From contig NZ_KQ947990.1 in the NCBI RefSeq assembly GCF_001513975.1, positions 1-55,636 of the forward strand: a DNA stretch of 55,636 nt, given 5' to 3'. Position numbers and translations under genes: made by a program. Under the pieces are notes generated by a model. The model was not told where the DNA came from and did not search any database. It saw only the letters and a program-made list of their open reading frames with translations. This document shows, piece by piece, positions 8,537 to 15,703 of this stretch. The DNA comes from Streptomyces curacoi. GTDB taxonomy: Bacteria; Actinomycetota; Actinomycetes; Streptomycetales; Streptomycetaceae. Each line of letters opens with the position of its first letter. Position 1 is the first letter of the stretch.

Positions 8537-9356
8537 AGGTGAACCCTCCGAACTCCTGGACCGCCTTGCTGATCTCATCGGACCCGGAGATCGGGTTGTC
8601 CCCGGTGACAGGCGTCGGTCCGGTCCTCTGGGTGCTCTCAAGGACCTTCCAGTCGCCACCGCTCCAGTTCAGCTTCATCGTCACGGTGAACCAGCTGCTG
8701 GTCACGGGGTTGGTCGAGTCCTCACCAGCGAGCCCGAAGAGGCCGTTGCACCAGACCTCGACTGTGGCGGCGCTGCTGCTGAACGAGGTGGCCTTGGTGC
8801 CGGCCGGCAGTGTGCGGTTGACGAACGTCTTGCCCTCAGGAGCACTGCCGTCGTCGTTGAGGCCGATCCTCTTCAGGAAATCCGCGGAGTAGTCGTTGTC
8901 GAAGCCGGACTGGAGCCGGTCAACAGCAGTTGGGTCTGCGATGGCCTGGACGATCTCATGACGCCTGGCGGCGTTGAACATTCCGTCAGAGCCCAGCGCC
9001 GCCGCATAGTTGGCCGCCGCACTCTGCGCCCCCTGCTCATCCTGCGCGAACCCCGCCGGGATCCCCCCGGCCTTCCCCTCCACCGGCCGCGCCCCGCTGG
9101 CTGCCGTGGTGGAGGAATTCGGCTGGTTTTCGTCCCCGCTCGTGGGACCGGAGTCGTCGCCTCCACGGTTCGCGAAGGCGATCGCGGCGATGAGGAGGAC
9201 CACCACGCCGACCACGGTGACCAGGCTGCGGGACGACGAACGGCCGCCCCGTCGCGCGCCCCCGTACACGTCACCGGTACTTTCGGGCAGCCGTGTGCGG
9301 GTCTGACCCGTGCCCCCGTAACCGCCGGAGGCCTCCCGCTCGTCACCGAGACTCAT
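8526..9356 (-). CDS. VirB8/TcpC-like anchored protein of the secretion module
   Basis: A 276-residue bitopic protein: about 38 polar N-terminal residues, one transmembrane helix (VTVVGVVVLLIAAIAF), a Ser/Thr/Gly linker, then a domain of about 190 residues outside the membrane that ends WKVLESTQRTG. A single helix followed by an NTF2-like domain is the plan of VirB8 and of TcpC in Gram-positive conjugation systems, and homologues are often labelled conjugal transfer proteins. Sequence likeness is too weak to prove this by eye. Start ATG at 9356 (MSLGDEREAS). It is the second gene of the six and overlaps the VirB6-like gene. Confidence 0.72.
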   Translation of the reverse strand: MSLGDEREASGGYGGTGQTRTRLPESTGDVYGGARRGGRSSSRSLVTVVGVVVLLIAAIAFANRGGDDSGPTSGDENQPNSSTTAASGARPVEGKAGGIPAGFAQDEQGAQSAAANYAAALGSDGMFNAARRHEIVQAIADPTAVDRLQSGFDNDYSADFLKRIGLNDDGSAPEGKTFVNRTLPAGTKATSFSSSAATVEVWCNGLFGLAGEDSTNPVTSSWFTVTMKLNWSGGDWKVLESTQRTGPTPVTGDNPISGSDEISKAVQEFGGFTYAR

Positions 9357-9564
9357 GCCGCGTACGCCCCCTCGACATCGGACGGAAACACGTTGGAGTA
9401 CGACGGTAGCCGTGCTGGTTCCCGCATGGGCGCGGTGTGGTGACTCGACATCAGGGAAGCGCAACCTCAGCCGGTGGGCACGACGGGCGGGTGGAGGACT
9501 AGGGAGACCGGGCGTGCCCGGAGCGGACGGAGAGGAACGGAGGGAACGGAGGCGACGGGAGGGG

Positions 9565-9873
9565 CTATACCGCCATGCCGTACACGATCGTGAACAGCGT
9601 GCCGAGTGAGCCGATGATGAAGACGCCCGTCAGGCCGGCGATGATCAGCCCCTTGCCCTGCTCGGCACTGAAGGTGTCACGCAGCGCCGTGGCGCCGATG
9701 CGCTGTTTGGCCGCACCCCAGATGGCGATGCCGAGACAGATGAGGATGGCCACGGCCATCACGACCTCGATCATCACCTTGGCCTCGTTGCCCAGGCTGC
9801 CGAAGGGGCCCCAGTCCGGAGCGATCCCGCCGATGATGGTGTTGATGTCGCCCTTATCGGCCGCAAAGAGCAT
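9565..9873 (-). CDS. VirB2-like small membrane protein, first gene of the secretion module
   Basis: A 102-residue protein with two hydrophobic helices (EVVMAVAILICLGIAIWGAA and the GLIIAGLTGVFIIGSLGTLF region) joined by a short polar loop, AKQRIGATALRDTFSAEQGK. Size, two-helix topology and position at the head of a VirB6/VirB8/VirB4 operon match VirB2-type pilin or channel subunits. No cleaved signal peptide is obvious. I prefer the ATG at 9873, which has GGGG 11 bases upstream; a GTG at 9882 lies too near that site. A 208-bp gap separates it from the next gene, so a second promoter or an mRNA-processing step there is possible. Confidence 0.72.
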   Translation of the reverse strand: MLFAADKGDINTIIGGIAPDWGPFGSLGNEAKVMIEVVMAVAILICLGIAIWGAAKQRIGATALRDTFSAEQGKGLIIAGLTGVFIIGSLGTLFTIVYGMAV

Positions 9874-10177
9874 GTAAGTCACCGCCCCTGTTGGGTAGTT
9901 CCGCAGTCCCCTGCGCTGCGCAGAGGTCAGGCATCATTCTCGCCGACATTGTCGCCGTCGTATGTCGACTTGGCGTCATTGATGGGCGGGATTCGTACGA
10001 ATACCTCGTACGGTCACTCTGTGTATCACGGCAGGTCACGCCGGGCAATGAGGCCTGAGCGGAACCTGGCGTGTGGTTCCGTCGTTAGCCCTCTTCACAC
10101 CGGGTGCCGTTTCTGACGGCCGGTCGGGTGAGTGGTCGTGCTCGTGTTCTGGGGGTGAAGGCTATCCCGGCAGCGCG
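9874..10177. other. Intergenic region upstream of the secretion-like operon
   Basis: About 300 bases with no convincing reading frame. It should hold the promoter of the minus-strand secretion-like operon. The base composition is less GC-rich than the flanking genes around 9930-10040. I cannot define -10/-35 boxes with confidence, and see no repeats apart from the terminator hairpin that follows. Confidence 0.5.
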
Positions 10178-10208
10178 AACGGGCCACGGCGGGGTGCCGT
10201 GGCCCGTT
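10178..10208 (-). terminator. Hairpin terminator of the S53 peptidase gene
   Basis: A perfect 13-bp stem (AACGGGCCACGGC and its complement) around a 5-nt loop, 59 bp past the peptidase stop. There is no clear U-run, as is usual for Streptomyces terminators. Confidence 0.7.
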
Positions 10209-10267
10209 GCTGGGCGGGACTGGTGACGGAGCGTCAACCCGACGGGGTCTCAGCCGGTGAAGTCGTC

Positions 10268-11599
10268 TCAGCCGGTGAAGGCGGCCACGCCCTGCGGGGT
10301 GCCCCAGCCGGTGGGGCCGTCGTAGCCGGTGCCGGCGGTGCAGAAGTACGACGTGGCGCAGGTGCCGTTGGCGCCGGAGGTGACGTCGTTGAGGGCGGAC
10401 GTACCGGCGGCGTTGTACGGGTAGCGCGCGGGGTAGTCGGTGCTGCCCGGCGTGCCCGCGAGGGCGTACACGCCCGCGATGATCGGGGCGGAGGCGCTCG
10501 TACCGCCGAAGGTGTACCAGCCGGCGGTGACACCGTAGGAGTCGTAGACCGAGACGCCGGTCGCCGGATCGGCGACGGCCGAGACATCGGCGATCATGCG
10601 CTTGCCGCAGCCGCTGTCGGTCTGCCAGCTCGGCTTCGCGTCGTAGGAGGAGCAGCCCGAGCCGGTGCCTTCGGTGCTGCTCGTCTGCCACACGCTCTCC
10701 GTCCAGCCGCGGCCGGTCGAGGAGCTGGAGAGCCTTGTGCCGCCCACGGCGGTGACGTACCGGGAGGCGGCCGGGTACTCGGTGCCGTAGGCCGAGTCGC
10801 CCGCGCTGACGGTGATGGCGACGCCCGGGTGGTTGAAGTACGCGGAGTCGTACGAGGTGTCCGACGACGACTCCGAGCCGCCGTAGCTGTTGGAGACGAA
10901 CTTCGCGCCCAGCTTGACCGCCTCGTTCACGGCCGTGCCGAGGTTCGCCATGCTCGCGGACTTGGCCTCCACCAGCAGGATGTTGCAGTTCGGGCAGGTC
11001 GCGCTCGCCATGTCGAGGTCGAGGGAGATCTCCTGGGACCAGCCGCTGTCGGCGGAGGGGAGGGAGGTCGTGGAGCCGGTCTGGCTCACCTTCTTGAAGC
11101 AGCCGTCGGCGCTGGTGCAGGCGGGCAGGCCGTAGTGGGCGCGGTATGTGGCGAGGTCGGCCTCGGCGTTCGGGTCGTCGTAGGCGTCAATGATGGCGAT
11201 GGTCTCGCCGGAGCCGTTGGAGGCGGCGGCGGAGGTGAGGCCGTAGGCGGCCTGGAGGTCGGAGGGGCCGTAGCCGGAGGGGGCCGAGGTGTCGCCGGCC
11301 TTGGGGGTGACGCCGTTCCTTGCCGCCCGCTGCCTCTCGAAGGCGGTGACGCCCCCCGTGACGCGGAGGGAGTCGCAGGTCAGGTCGCCCTTGTGTGTGG
11401 GCGTGGCGCAGGGGGTGGTGGTCCAGGTGACCTTGGCGGCGGGGTTGGTGGTGGTCTGCGGGGTGGCGCTCGCGGTCGGCGCGGTGCCGAGGCCGGTGAG
11501 GACGAGGGCGGCGGCGGTTGCGGCCGCGGTGGCGGCGGCGGAGGTGAGGCGGCGCCATCTGCCTCGGGCGGTGGGGGAGTCGGGGGTCGTCGTACGCAA
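10268..11599 (-). CDS. Secreted S53-family (sedolisin-like) serine-carboxyl peptidase
   Basis: A 443-residue exported endopeptidase. After a basic N-terminus and a hydrophobic signal (TAAATAAALVLTGLG...ASA) comes a short pro-like stretch, then the sedolisin fold. Visible active-site motifs are QEISLDLDMA (Glu and Asp of the Ser-Glu-Asp triad) and GGTSASAPI (nucleophile Ser). The C-terminal GYDGPTGWGTP is the usual calcium-site region. The long activation domain found in many S53 enzymes is absent. I chose the TTG at 11599 because a perfect AGGAGG sits 7 nt before it. The 3' end carries an 18-bp tandem duplication containing a second stop codon. Confidence 0.9.
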   Translation of the reverse strand: MRTTTPDSPTARGRWRRLTSAAATAAATAAALVLTGLGTAPTASATPQTTTNPAAKVTWTTTPCATPTHKGDLTCDSLRVTGGVTAFERQRAARNGVTPKAGDTSAPSGYGPSDLQAAYGLTSAAASNGSGETIAIIDAYDDPNAEADLATYRAHYGLPACTSADGCFKKVSQTGSTTSLPSADSGWSQEISLDLDMASATCPNCNILLVEAKSASMANLGTAVNEAVKLGAKFVSNSYGGSESSSDTSYDSAYFNHPGVAITVSAGDSAYGTEYPAASRYVTAVGGTRLSSSSTGRGWTESVWQTSSTEGTGSGCSSYDAKPSWQTDSGCGKRMIADVSAVADPATGVSVYDSYGVTAGWYTFGGTSASAPIIAGVYALAGTPGSTDYPARYPYNAAGTSALNDVTSGANGTCATSYFCTAGTGYDGPTGWGTPQGVAAFTG

Positions 11600-11846
11600 C
11601 GTACAGCCTCCTGGGTGGGGGTGGAGAGGCTCGCGGGTGGGGGTCCGCCGGTGCGATTCCCGGCGGGGGCGGCGGCCCGCCGACGACTGTCGCTTGTTGG
11701 GTACGTGACAACAAGGTGGGTTTCGCAATCCTGACTCCCGTATTGCTCGGGGGCGTTGGGGATTGCTGATCGATGGCGCGGGGATGGCCGGGGAATGGCC
11801 TCGGCTTGACCTCGGGGCCGGGCGGTCGCGGTGTCGAAAGGGATCG

Positions 11847-12440
11847 TCAGCGCGGCTTGAGGCCGTGCAGGAGGTGGTGGACCAGGCCCTCCACGCCCGC
11901 CAGGGCCGCTTCCGGGGTGAGCCAGCCCGCGGCGATGAAGCCGGCCACGCCGTGCAGGGCGGCGCCGGTGATGAGGTTGAGCTCCTCGGGGTCGCCCTCG
12001 ATGATCTCGCCGCGTTTCTGGGCGTCCGCGAGGACGCGTTCGAGGCTCCCGACGGTCCGCTCCACGGCGGCGGCCATCTGCTCCGAGGCGTCGGGGTCGT
12101 GCTTGCGGGCGTACATGAGCTCCAGGAGCTCGGCGTTGTCGATGGCGAAGCGGAGGTAGGCCCGGGCGAGTGCGGTGAGCCGGGGTTCCAGGGGGAGCGC
12201 GGGGTCCTCGGCCGCGCTCAGTGCCCGGCCGAGACGCTCGTAGCCGGCCAGGGCCAAGGCGTTGAGCAGGGCCTGCTTGTCCTTGAAGTGCCGGCCGGGG
12301 GCGGCGTGGCTGACGCCGACCTCGCGGGCCAGCTCGCGCAGGGAGAGGGAGCCGGCGCCCTTTTCACGCAGGGTGCGCTCCGCGGCGGTGAGCAGGGCGG
12401 CGCGCAGGTCTCCGTGATGGTAGGGGCGGCTCTCGGGCAT
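11847..12440 (-). CDS. TetR-family transcriptional regulator
   Basis: A 197-residue repressor. The N-terminal helix-turn-helix is clear: AALLTAAERTLREKGAGSLS, then LRELAREVGVSHAAPGRHFKDKQALLNAL. The C-terminal ligand domain resembles the TetR_C_25/WHG group. It is divergent from the dehydrogenase at 12558; the gap between them holds five direct repeats of 18-bp period, each with an 11-bp dyad, which probably are its operators. The ATG at 12440 (MPESRPYHHGD) is preferred over one three codons upstream; neither has a good ribosome site, so a leaderless message is possible. Confidence 0.9.
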   Translation of the reverse strand: MPESRPYHHGDLRAALLTAAERTLREKGAGSLSLRELAREVGVSHAAPGRHFKDKQALLNALALAGYERLGRALSAAEDPALPLEPRLTALARAYLRFAIDNAELLELMYARKHDPDASEQMAAAVERTVGSLERVLADAQKRGEIIEGDPEELNLITGAALHGVAGFIAAGWLTPEAALAGVEGLVHHLLHGLKPR

Positions 12441-12456
12441 GGGCACCATCGTAGCC

Positions 12457-12546
12457 TGATGTTGACGGTGCCAGCATTGTTGACGTCGTCACTATTGTTG
12501 GCGCCGTCATCATTGTTGTCATTGACAGCATTGTTGGCGGCGCCTA
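12457..12546. promoter_or_regulatory. Five-unit operator array, 18-bp period, between TetR gene and dehydrogenase
   Basis: ATTGTTG recurs at 12476, 12494, 12512 and 12530, exactly 18 bp apart, and a degenerate unit precedes at 12457. Each unit contains the dyad TGNC-NNN-GNCA: TGAC/GCCA, TGAC/GTCA, TGGC/GTCA, TGTC/GACA, and a weaker TGGC/GCCT. The array fills nearly the whole gap between the divergent start codons, so it likely controls both promoters. Confidence 0.75.
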
Positions 12547-12557
12547 CATTCGAGCTC

Positions 12558-13514
12558 ATGGCTGACAAGACGAAGAAGACCTGGGACGCGACCCGCCTCC
12601 CCGCCCTCACCGGCCGCACGGCCGTGGTCACCGGTGCCAACAGCGGCATCGGCCTCACCGCGGCCGACGCGCTGGCCCGGGCCGGCGCACACGTCGTGTT
12701 CGCCGTACGGGACCTGGAGCGGGGCAGGGCCGCGGCCGCGACGGTGCGCGGCAGTACGGAGGTGCGGCGCCTGGACCTGGCGGATCTGTCCTCCGTGCGG
12801 GAGTTCGCGGACGCCTGGCAGGGGCGGCCCCTGGACCTGCTGATCAACAACGCGGGCGTGATGATGCTGCCGCAACAACGGACGGCGGACGGCTTCGAGA
12901 TGCAGTTCGGCACGAACCATCTGGGCCACTTCGCGCTGACGAACCTGCTGCTGCCGTACGTCACCGACCGGGTGGTGACCGTCTCGTCCGGCGCCCACCG
13001 CTGGTTCGGTGCGCGGATCCGCTTCGAGGACCTGAACTGGACGTCCGACTACGACCCGAACCGCGCCTACGCCCAGTCCAAGCTGGCGAACCTCCTGTTC
13101 ACGCTGGAACTGCAGCGCCGCCTCACGGAGTCCGGCTCCCCGGTCCGCGCCCTGGCGGCCCACCCGGGCTATGCGGCCACCAACCTCCAGAGCCATGCGG
13201 GCAGCCCGGTGATGCGGGCGTTCATGAAGATCGGCAACAGGTTCTTCGCCCAGGACGACAGGGCGGGCGCGCTGCCGACCCTGTACGCCGCGACACAGGA
13301 CCTGCCCGGCGCGAGCTACGTCGGCCCCGACGGGTTGGGTGAGATGCGGGGCGCGCCGACGCTGGTCGGGCGGACGACGGCGGCCAGTGACGCTGGGGTG
13401 GCGCGGCGGCTGTGGACGGTGTCGGAGGAGCTGACGGGCGTGAGCTGGCCGGTGGGAGAGATGGGAGGGATGGGAGAGGTGGACCAAGTGGGCCGACTGG
13501 CCGCCGAGCGCTAG
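12558..13514 (+). CDS. Short-chain dehydrogenase/reductase
   Basis: A 318-residue NAD(P)H-dependent oxidoreductase. The cofactor loop is VTGANSGIGLTAADALARAG, with NNAG (LLINNAGVMM) and the catalytic Ser and YxxxK (SSGAHRW, then YAQSK). The insertion between Ser and Tyr (FEDLNW...YDPNRAY) is typical of the retinol-dehydrogenase/protochlorophyllide-reductase-like subgroup. The substrate is unknown. It is divergent from the TetR gene and separated from it by the repeat array, so it is the likely regulated target. The C-terminus is extended by a Met/Gly-rich tail. Confidence 0.9.
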   Translation: MADKTKKTWDATRLPALTGRTAVVTGANSGIGLTAADALARAGAHVVFAVRDLERGRAAAATVRGSTEVRRLDLADLSSVREFADAWQGRPLDLLINNAGVMMLPQQRTADGFEMQFGTNHLGHFALTNLLLPYVTDRVVTVSSGAHRWFGARIRFEDLNWTSDYDPNRAYAQSKLANLLFTLELQRRLTESGSPVRALAAHPGYAATNLQSHAGSPVMRAFMKIGNRFFAQDDRAGALPTLYAATQDLPGASYVGPDGLGEMRGAPTLVGRTTAASDAGVARRLWTVSEELTGVSWPVGEMGGMGEVDQVGRLAAER

Positions 13515-13602
13515 CGCGGCAGCGGTTGGCGGCTCGATCGTGTCGACGGGTTGCGCCTGTGGCATCCCGCCCAGGGGAATTCCACCGCGGAGGTGATCGT
13601 CG

Positions 13603-14385
13603 ATGTCGTCCAGGCCCGTGCCGAGCCTGATGGCCGTCTTCGCCCACCCGGACGATGAGTCACTGTTCGCCGGCGGAGTCCTCGCCCGGCACACGGCCGC
13701 GGGCGCTCGCACCGCCGTAGTGACGGCGACCTGGACCCCGGACACCCGGCGCGGCGCCGAACTCACCGAGGCGCTGCGGATACTCGGCGCCGGCGAACCG
13801 AGGATGCTCGGCTACGCCGACGCCAAGGTGCCCCAGTCCGCTCTCGGCAGCCCGCGGCTCATCGAGGCGCCGCTCGACGAGTCCGTGGGCCGGCTGGTCA
13901 CCCACATACGGCAGTTCCGCCCGGAGATCGTGGTCACCCACGACGCCTACGGCGGCATCACCGGCCACCCCGACCATGTCCACACCCACCGCGTGACCAC
14001 CCTCGCGGTCCAGGCGGCCGGGCTGGAGCGGCTCTACCCGCAGGCCGGTGCCCCCTGGCAGCCGAGCGCCCTGTACCTGGCCACCCACCCGCACTCGGCC
14101 CTCGACGCGCTGAGCGAACTGATCCGCGCGGGCAAGGCCATGAACACCGTCCCGGACGAGTGGATCACCGCGACCGTCGACGTGAGCCCCTGGCTGAAGC
14201 AGAAGTGGGCCGCCGTACTGGCCCACCGCAGCGAGGTCGAGCGGGGAGCGGCGCCGGGCCGGCTCGCCGGCTTCCCCGCGGCCGTCCGTGAACGGATCCT
14301 CGCCACCGAGTGGTACATCCGCCACGACCCTGCCCCCTCTCGGCCTGTCTCCTCCGGGCCGCCCCGGACAGAGCTGACGGCCTGA
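13603..14385 (+). CDS. PIG-L (LmbE-like) family deacetylase
   Basis: A 260-residue zinc-dependent N-acetyl hydrolase. The signature AHPDDE gives the metal ligands His15 and Asp18, and the second motif GHPDHVHTH (121-129) gives the third ligand. Family members remove acetyl groups from GlcNAc-type sugars, for example MshB and Mca of mycothiol metabolism, and similar steps in antibiotic pathways; which applies here is unclear. The ATG at 13603 follows a GGAGGTGA site. It stands alone between the dehydrogenase and a convergent DUF397 gene. Confidence 0.9.
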   Translation: MSSRPVPSLMAVFAHPDDESLFAGGVLARHTAAGARTAVVTATWTPDTRRGAELTEALRILGAGEPRMLGYADAKVPQSALGSPRLIEAPLDESVGRLVTHIRQFRPEIVVTHDAYGGITGHPDHVHTHRVTTLAVQAAGLERLYPQAGAPWQPSALYLATHPHSALDALSELIRAGKAMNTVPDEWITATVDVSPWLKQKWAAVLAHRSEVERGAAPGRLAGFPAAVRERILATEWYIRHDPAPSRPVSSGPPRTELTA

Positions 14386-14449
14386 CCGCAAGGCCGGGAC
14401 GCCCGGCGCGGCAGGGTGGTGCAAAGGCTCTGGGCGCGGGTGTCGGAGG

Positions 14450-14704
14450 TCACATCGCCGCGCGGTCCCCGGAGCCGTCCTCCACGAAGTGGTCGAACTC
14501 GCCCGCCTGTACGCCGAGTACGAAGGCCTCCCACTTGCGGCGGTTCGTGGTGACCACGTTGTCCGGGGCGCTGGTCTCGCGGATGTAGACGGGCGCGTCG
14601 CCGTCCTCGCCCTCGCCGAACGCGATCTCGATCCAGGGGCCCGGGCCGGTGGCGTCGGGTGGGGCGGCTCGTTCCCAGGTGAGGTTCGGGGGGATGTCAG
14701 CCAC
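14450..14704 (-). CDS. DUF397 domain protein
   Basis: An 84-residue acidic protein with the DUF397 pattern: an early LTWERA, central PWIEIAF, VYIRETSAPDNVV, and a C-terminal WEAFVLGVQAGEFDHFV. DUF397 proteins in Streptomyces usually sit beside an XRE-type regulator and are thought to act with it, often opposing it. No such partner lies next to this one. Start is GTG at 14704, with GAAGGAG upstream at good spacing. It is convergent with the PIG-L gene and divergent from the protease at 14814. Confidence 0.85.
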   Translation of the reverse strand: MADIPPNLTWERAAPPDATGPGPWIEIAFGEGEDGDAPVYIRETSAPDNVVTTNRRKWEAFVLGVQAGEFDHFVEDGSGDRAAM

Positions 14705-14813
14705 GGGTCTCCTTCTCGGGGGTTGGGGGGAGGGGTGCGGTAGGGGACTTCCGAGGATGCCAGCTGAGGACATCTGACGCTTCTCTCACCTTCGTCGGCC
14801 ACAGTGGCCCCCG

Positions 14814-15581
14814 ATGAAGGACACCGCCCGTACCTCCGCCCCTCGTTTCTCCCTGTACGCCGCCAGCCTCCTCCTCGCCCTCACCTCGGCCTCCGCGGCG
14901 GCCGCCGACGCCGGCACCGGACCGTTCGGGGTGACCGCCTTCACCGTGGCGACGGCGCGGAGCGCGCGGGTCGGTGCCCTGTTCCCGGCCGGCCGGCGTG
15001 ACCACCTTCGCGGCAGCCACTTCTGCACGGCATCCGTCGTGCACAGCCCTCACCGGAACCTCATCGTCACCGCCGCCCACTGCCTGGGCGGAAGGACCGA
15101 CGAGCTCGTCTTCGTGCCCGGGTACCGGGACGGCCGGGCGCCGTACGGGGTGTGGCGGGTCGGGAGACGGTTCCTGCCGGAGGGGTGGACGAAGGGGCGG
15201 GACGAGGACAGTGACGTGGCGTTCGCCGTCCTGGCGGACCGGGGCGGGGAAGGTGTCGAGGACGTCGTCGGTGGCAACCGGTTCGTCACCGGTACGGCCA
15301 CCGGGGCCACGGCCGTGACCGTCACCGGGTACCCCAACGCCCACGAGGCGCCGGTCAGCTGCACCAACAAGCCGGGCCTGCACAGTCGTACGCAGCAGCG
15401 CGTCGAGTGCCCGGGGTTCAGCGGGGGGACCAGCGGGAGTCCGTGGGTCAACGGGGACGGGCAGGTCGTGGGCGTGCTCGGTGGGCATCAAGGGGGCGGA
15501 GCCACGGCTGACGTGTCGTACAGCGTGGTGCTGGGGGCGGAGGCGGCGTCGCTGTACCGGGATGCGGCGCGGGATCCGTGA
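14814..15581 (+). CDS. Secreted trypsin-like serine protease (S1)
   Basis: A 255-residue exported protease. The signal peptide spans about residues 1-32 (cleavage near SAAAADA). The catalytic triad is His89 in TAAHC, Asp134 in DSDVAF, and Ser207 in GGTSGSPW. Cys71/Cys90 would form the usual His-loop disulfide, and Cys183/Cys199 a second. The opening PFGVTAFTVA and the lack of PDZ or other domains make it a small glutamyl-endopeptidase/trypsin-like enzyme. ATG start; it runs toward the kinase gene, with repeats between them. Confidence 0.88.
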   Translation: MKDTARTSAPRFSLYAASLLLALTSASAAAADAGTGPFGVTAFTVATARSARVGALFPAGRRDHLRGSHFCTASVVHSPHRNLIVTAAHCLGGRTDELVFVPGYRDGRAPYGVWRVGRRFLPEGWTKGRDEDSDVAFAVLADRGGEGVEDVVGGNRFVTGTATGATAVTVTGYPNAHEAPVSCTNKPGLHSRTQQRVECPGFSGGTSGSPWVNGDGQVVGVLGGHQGGGATADVSYSVVLGAEAASLYRDAARDP

Positions 15582-15600
15582 GCGTGTGGTCTGCATCCGT

Positions 15601-15642
15601 GGTCCGTGGTCCGTGGTCCGTGGTCCGTGGTCCGTGGTCCGC
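15601..15642. repeat. Six tandem heptamers upstream of the kinase gene
   Basis: GGTCCGT is repeated five times perfectly, with a sixth copy ending in C, directly after the protease stop. A second short repeat follows at about 15649-15672 (TGTGCGCC units). The array lies about 60-100 bp before the kinase GTG, where promoter or leader sequence is expected. Seven-base units can change copy number by slippage. Confidence 0.85.
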
Positions 15643-15703
15643 GGTGTGCGTCTGTGCGCCTGTGCGCCTGTGTCGAACCGGGCTGTGTGGCAAGGTCGGT
15701 TCG

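Noticed and set aside
2637..9873. The secretion-like operon as an integrative conjugative element
   Set aside because: No integrase, excisionase, relaxase, replication gene, tRNA or flanking direct repeat was seen, and composition matches the surroundings.
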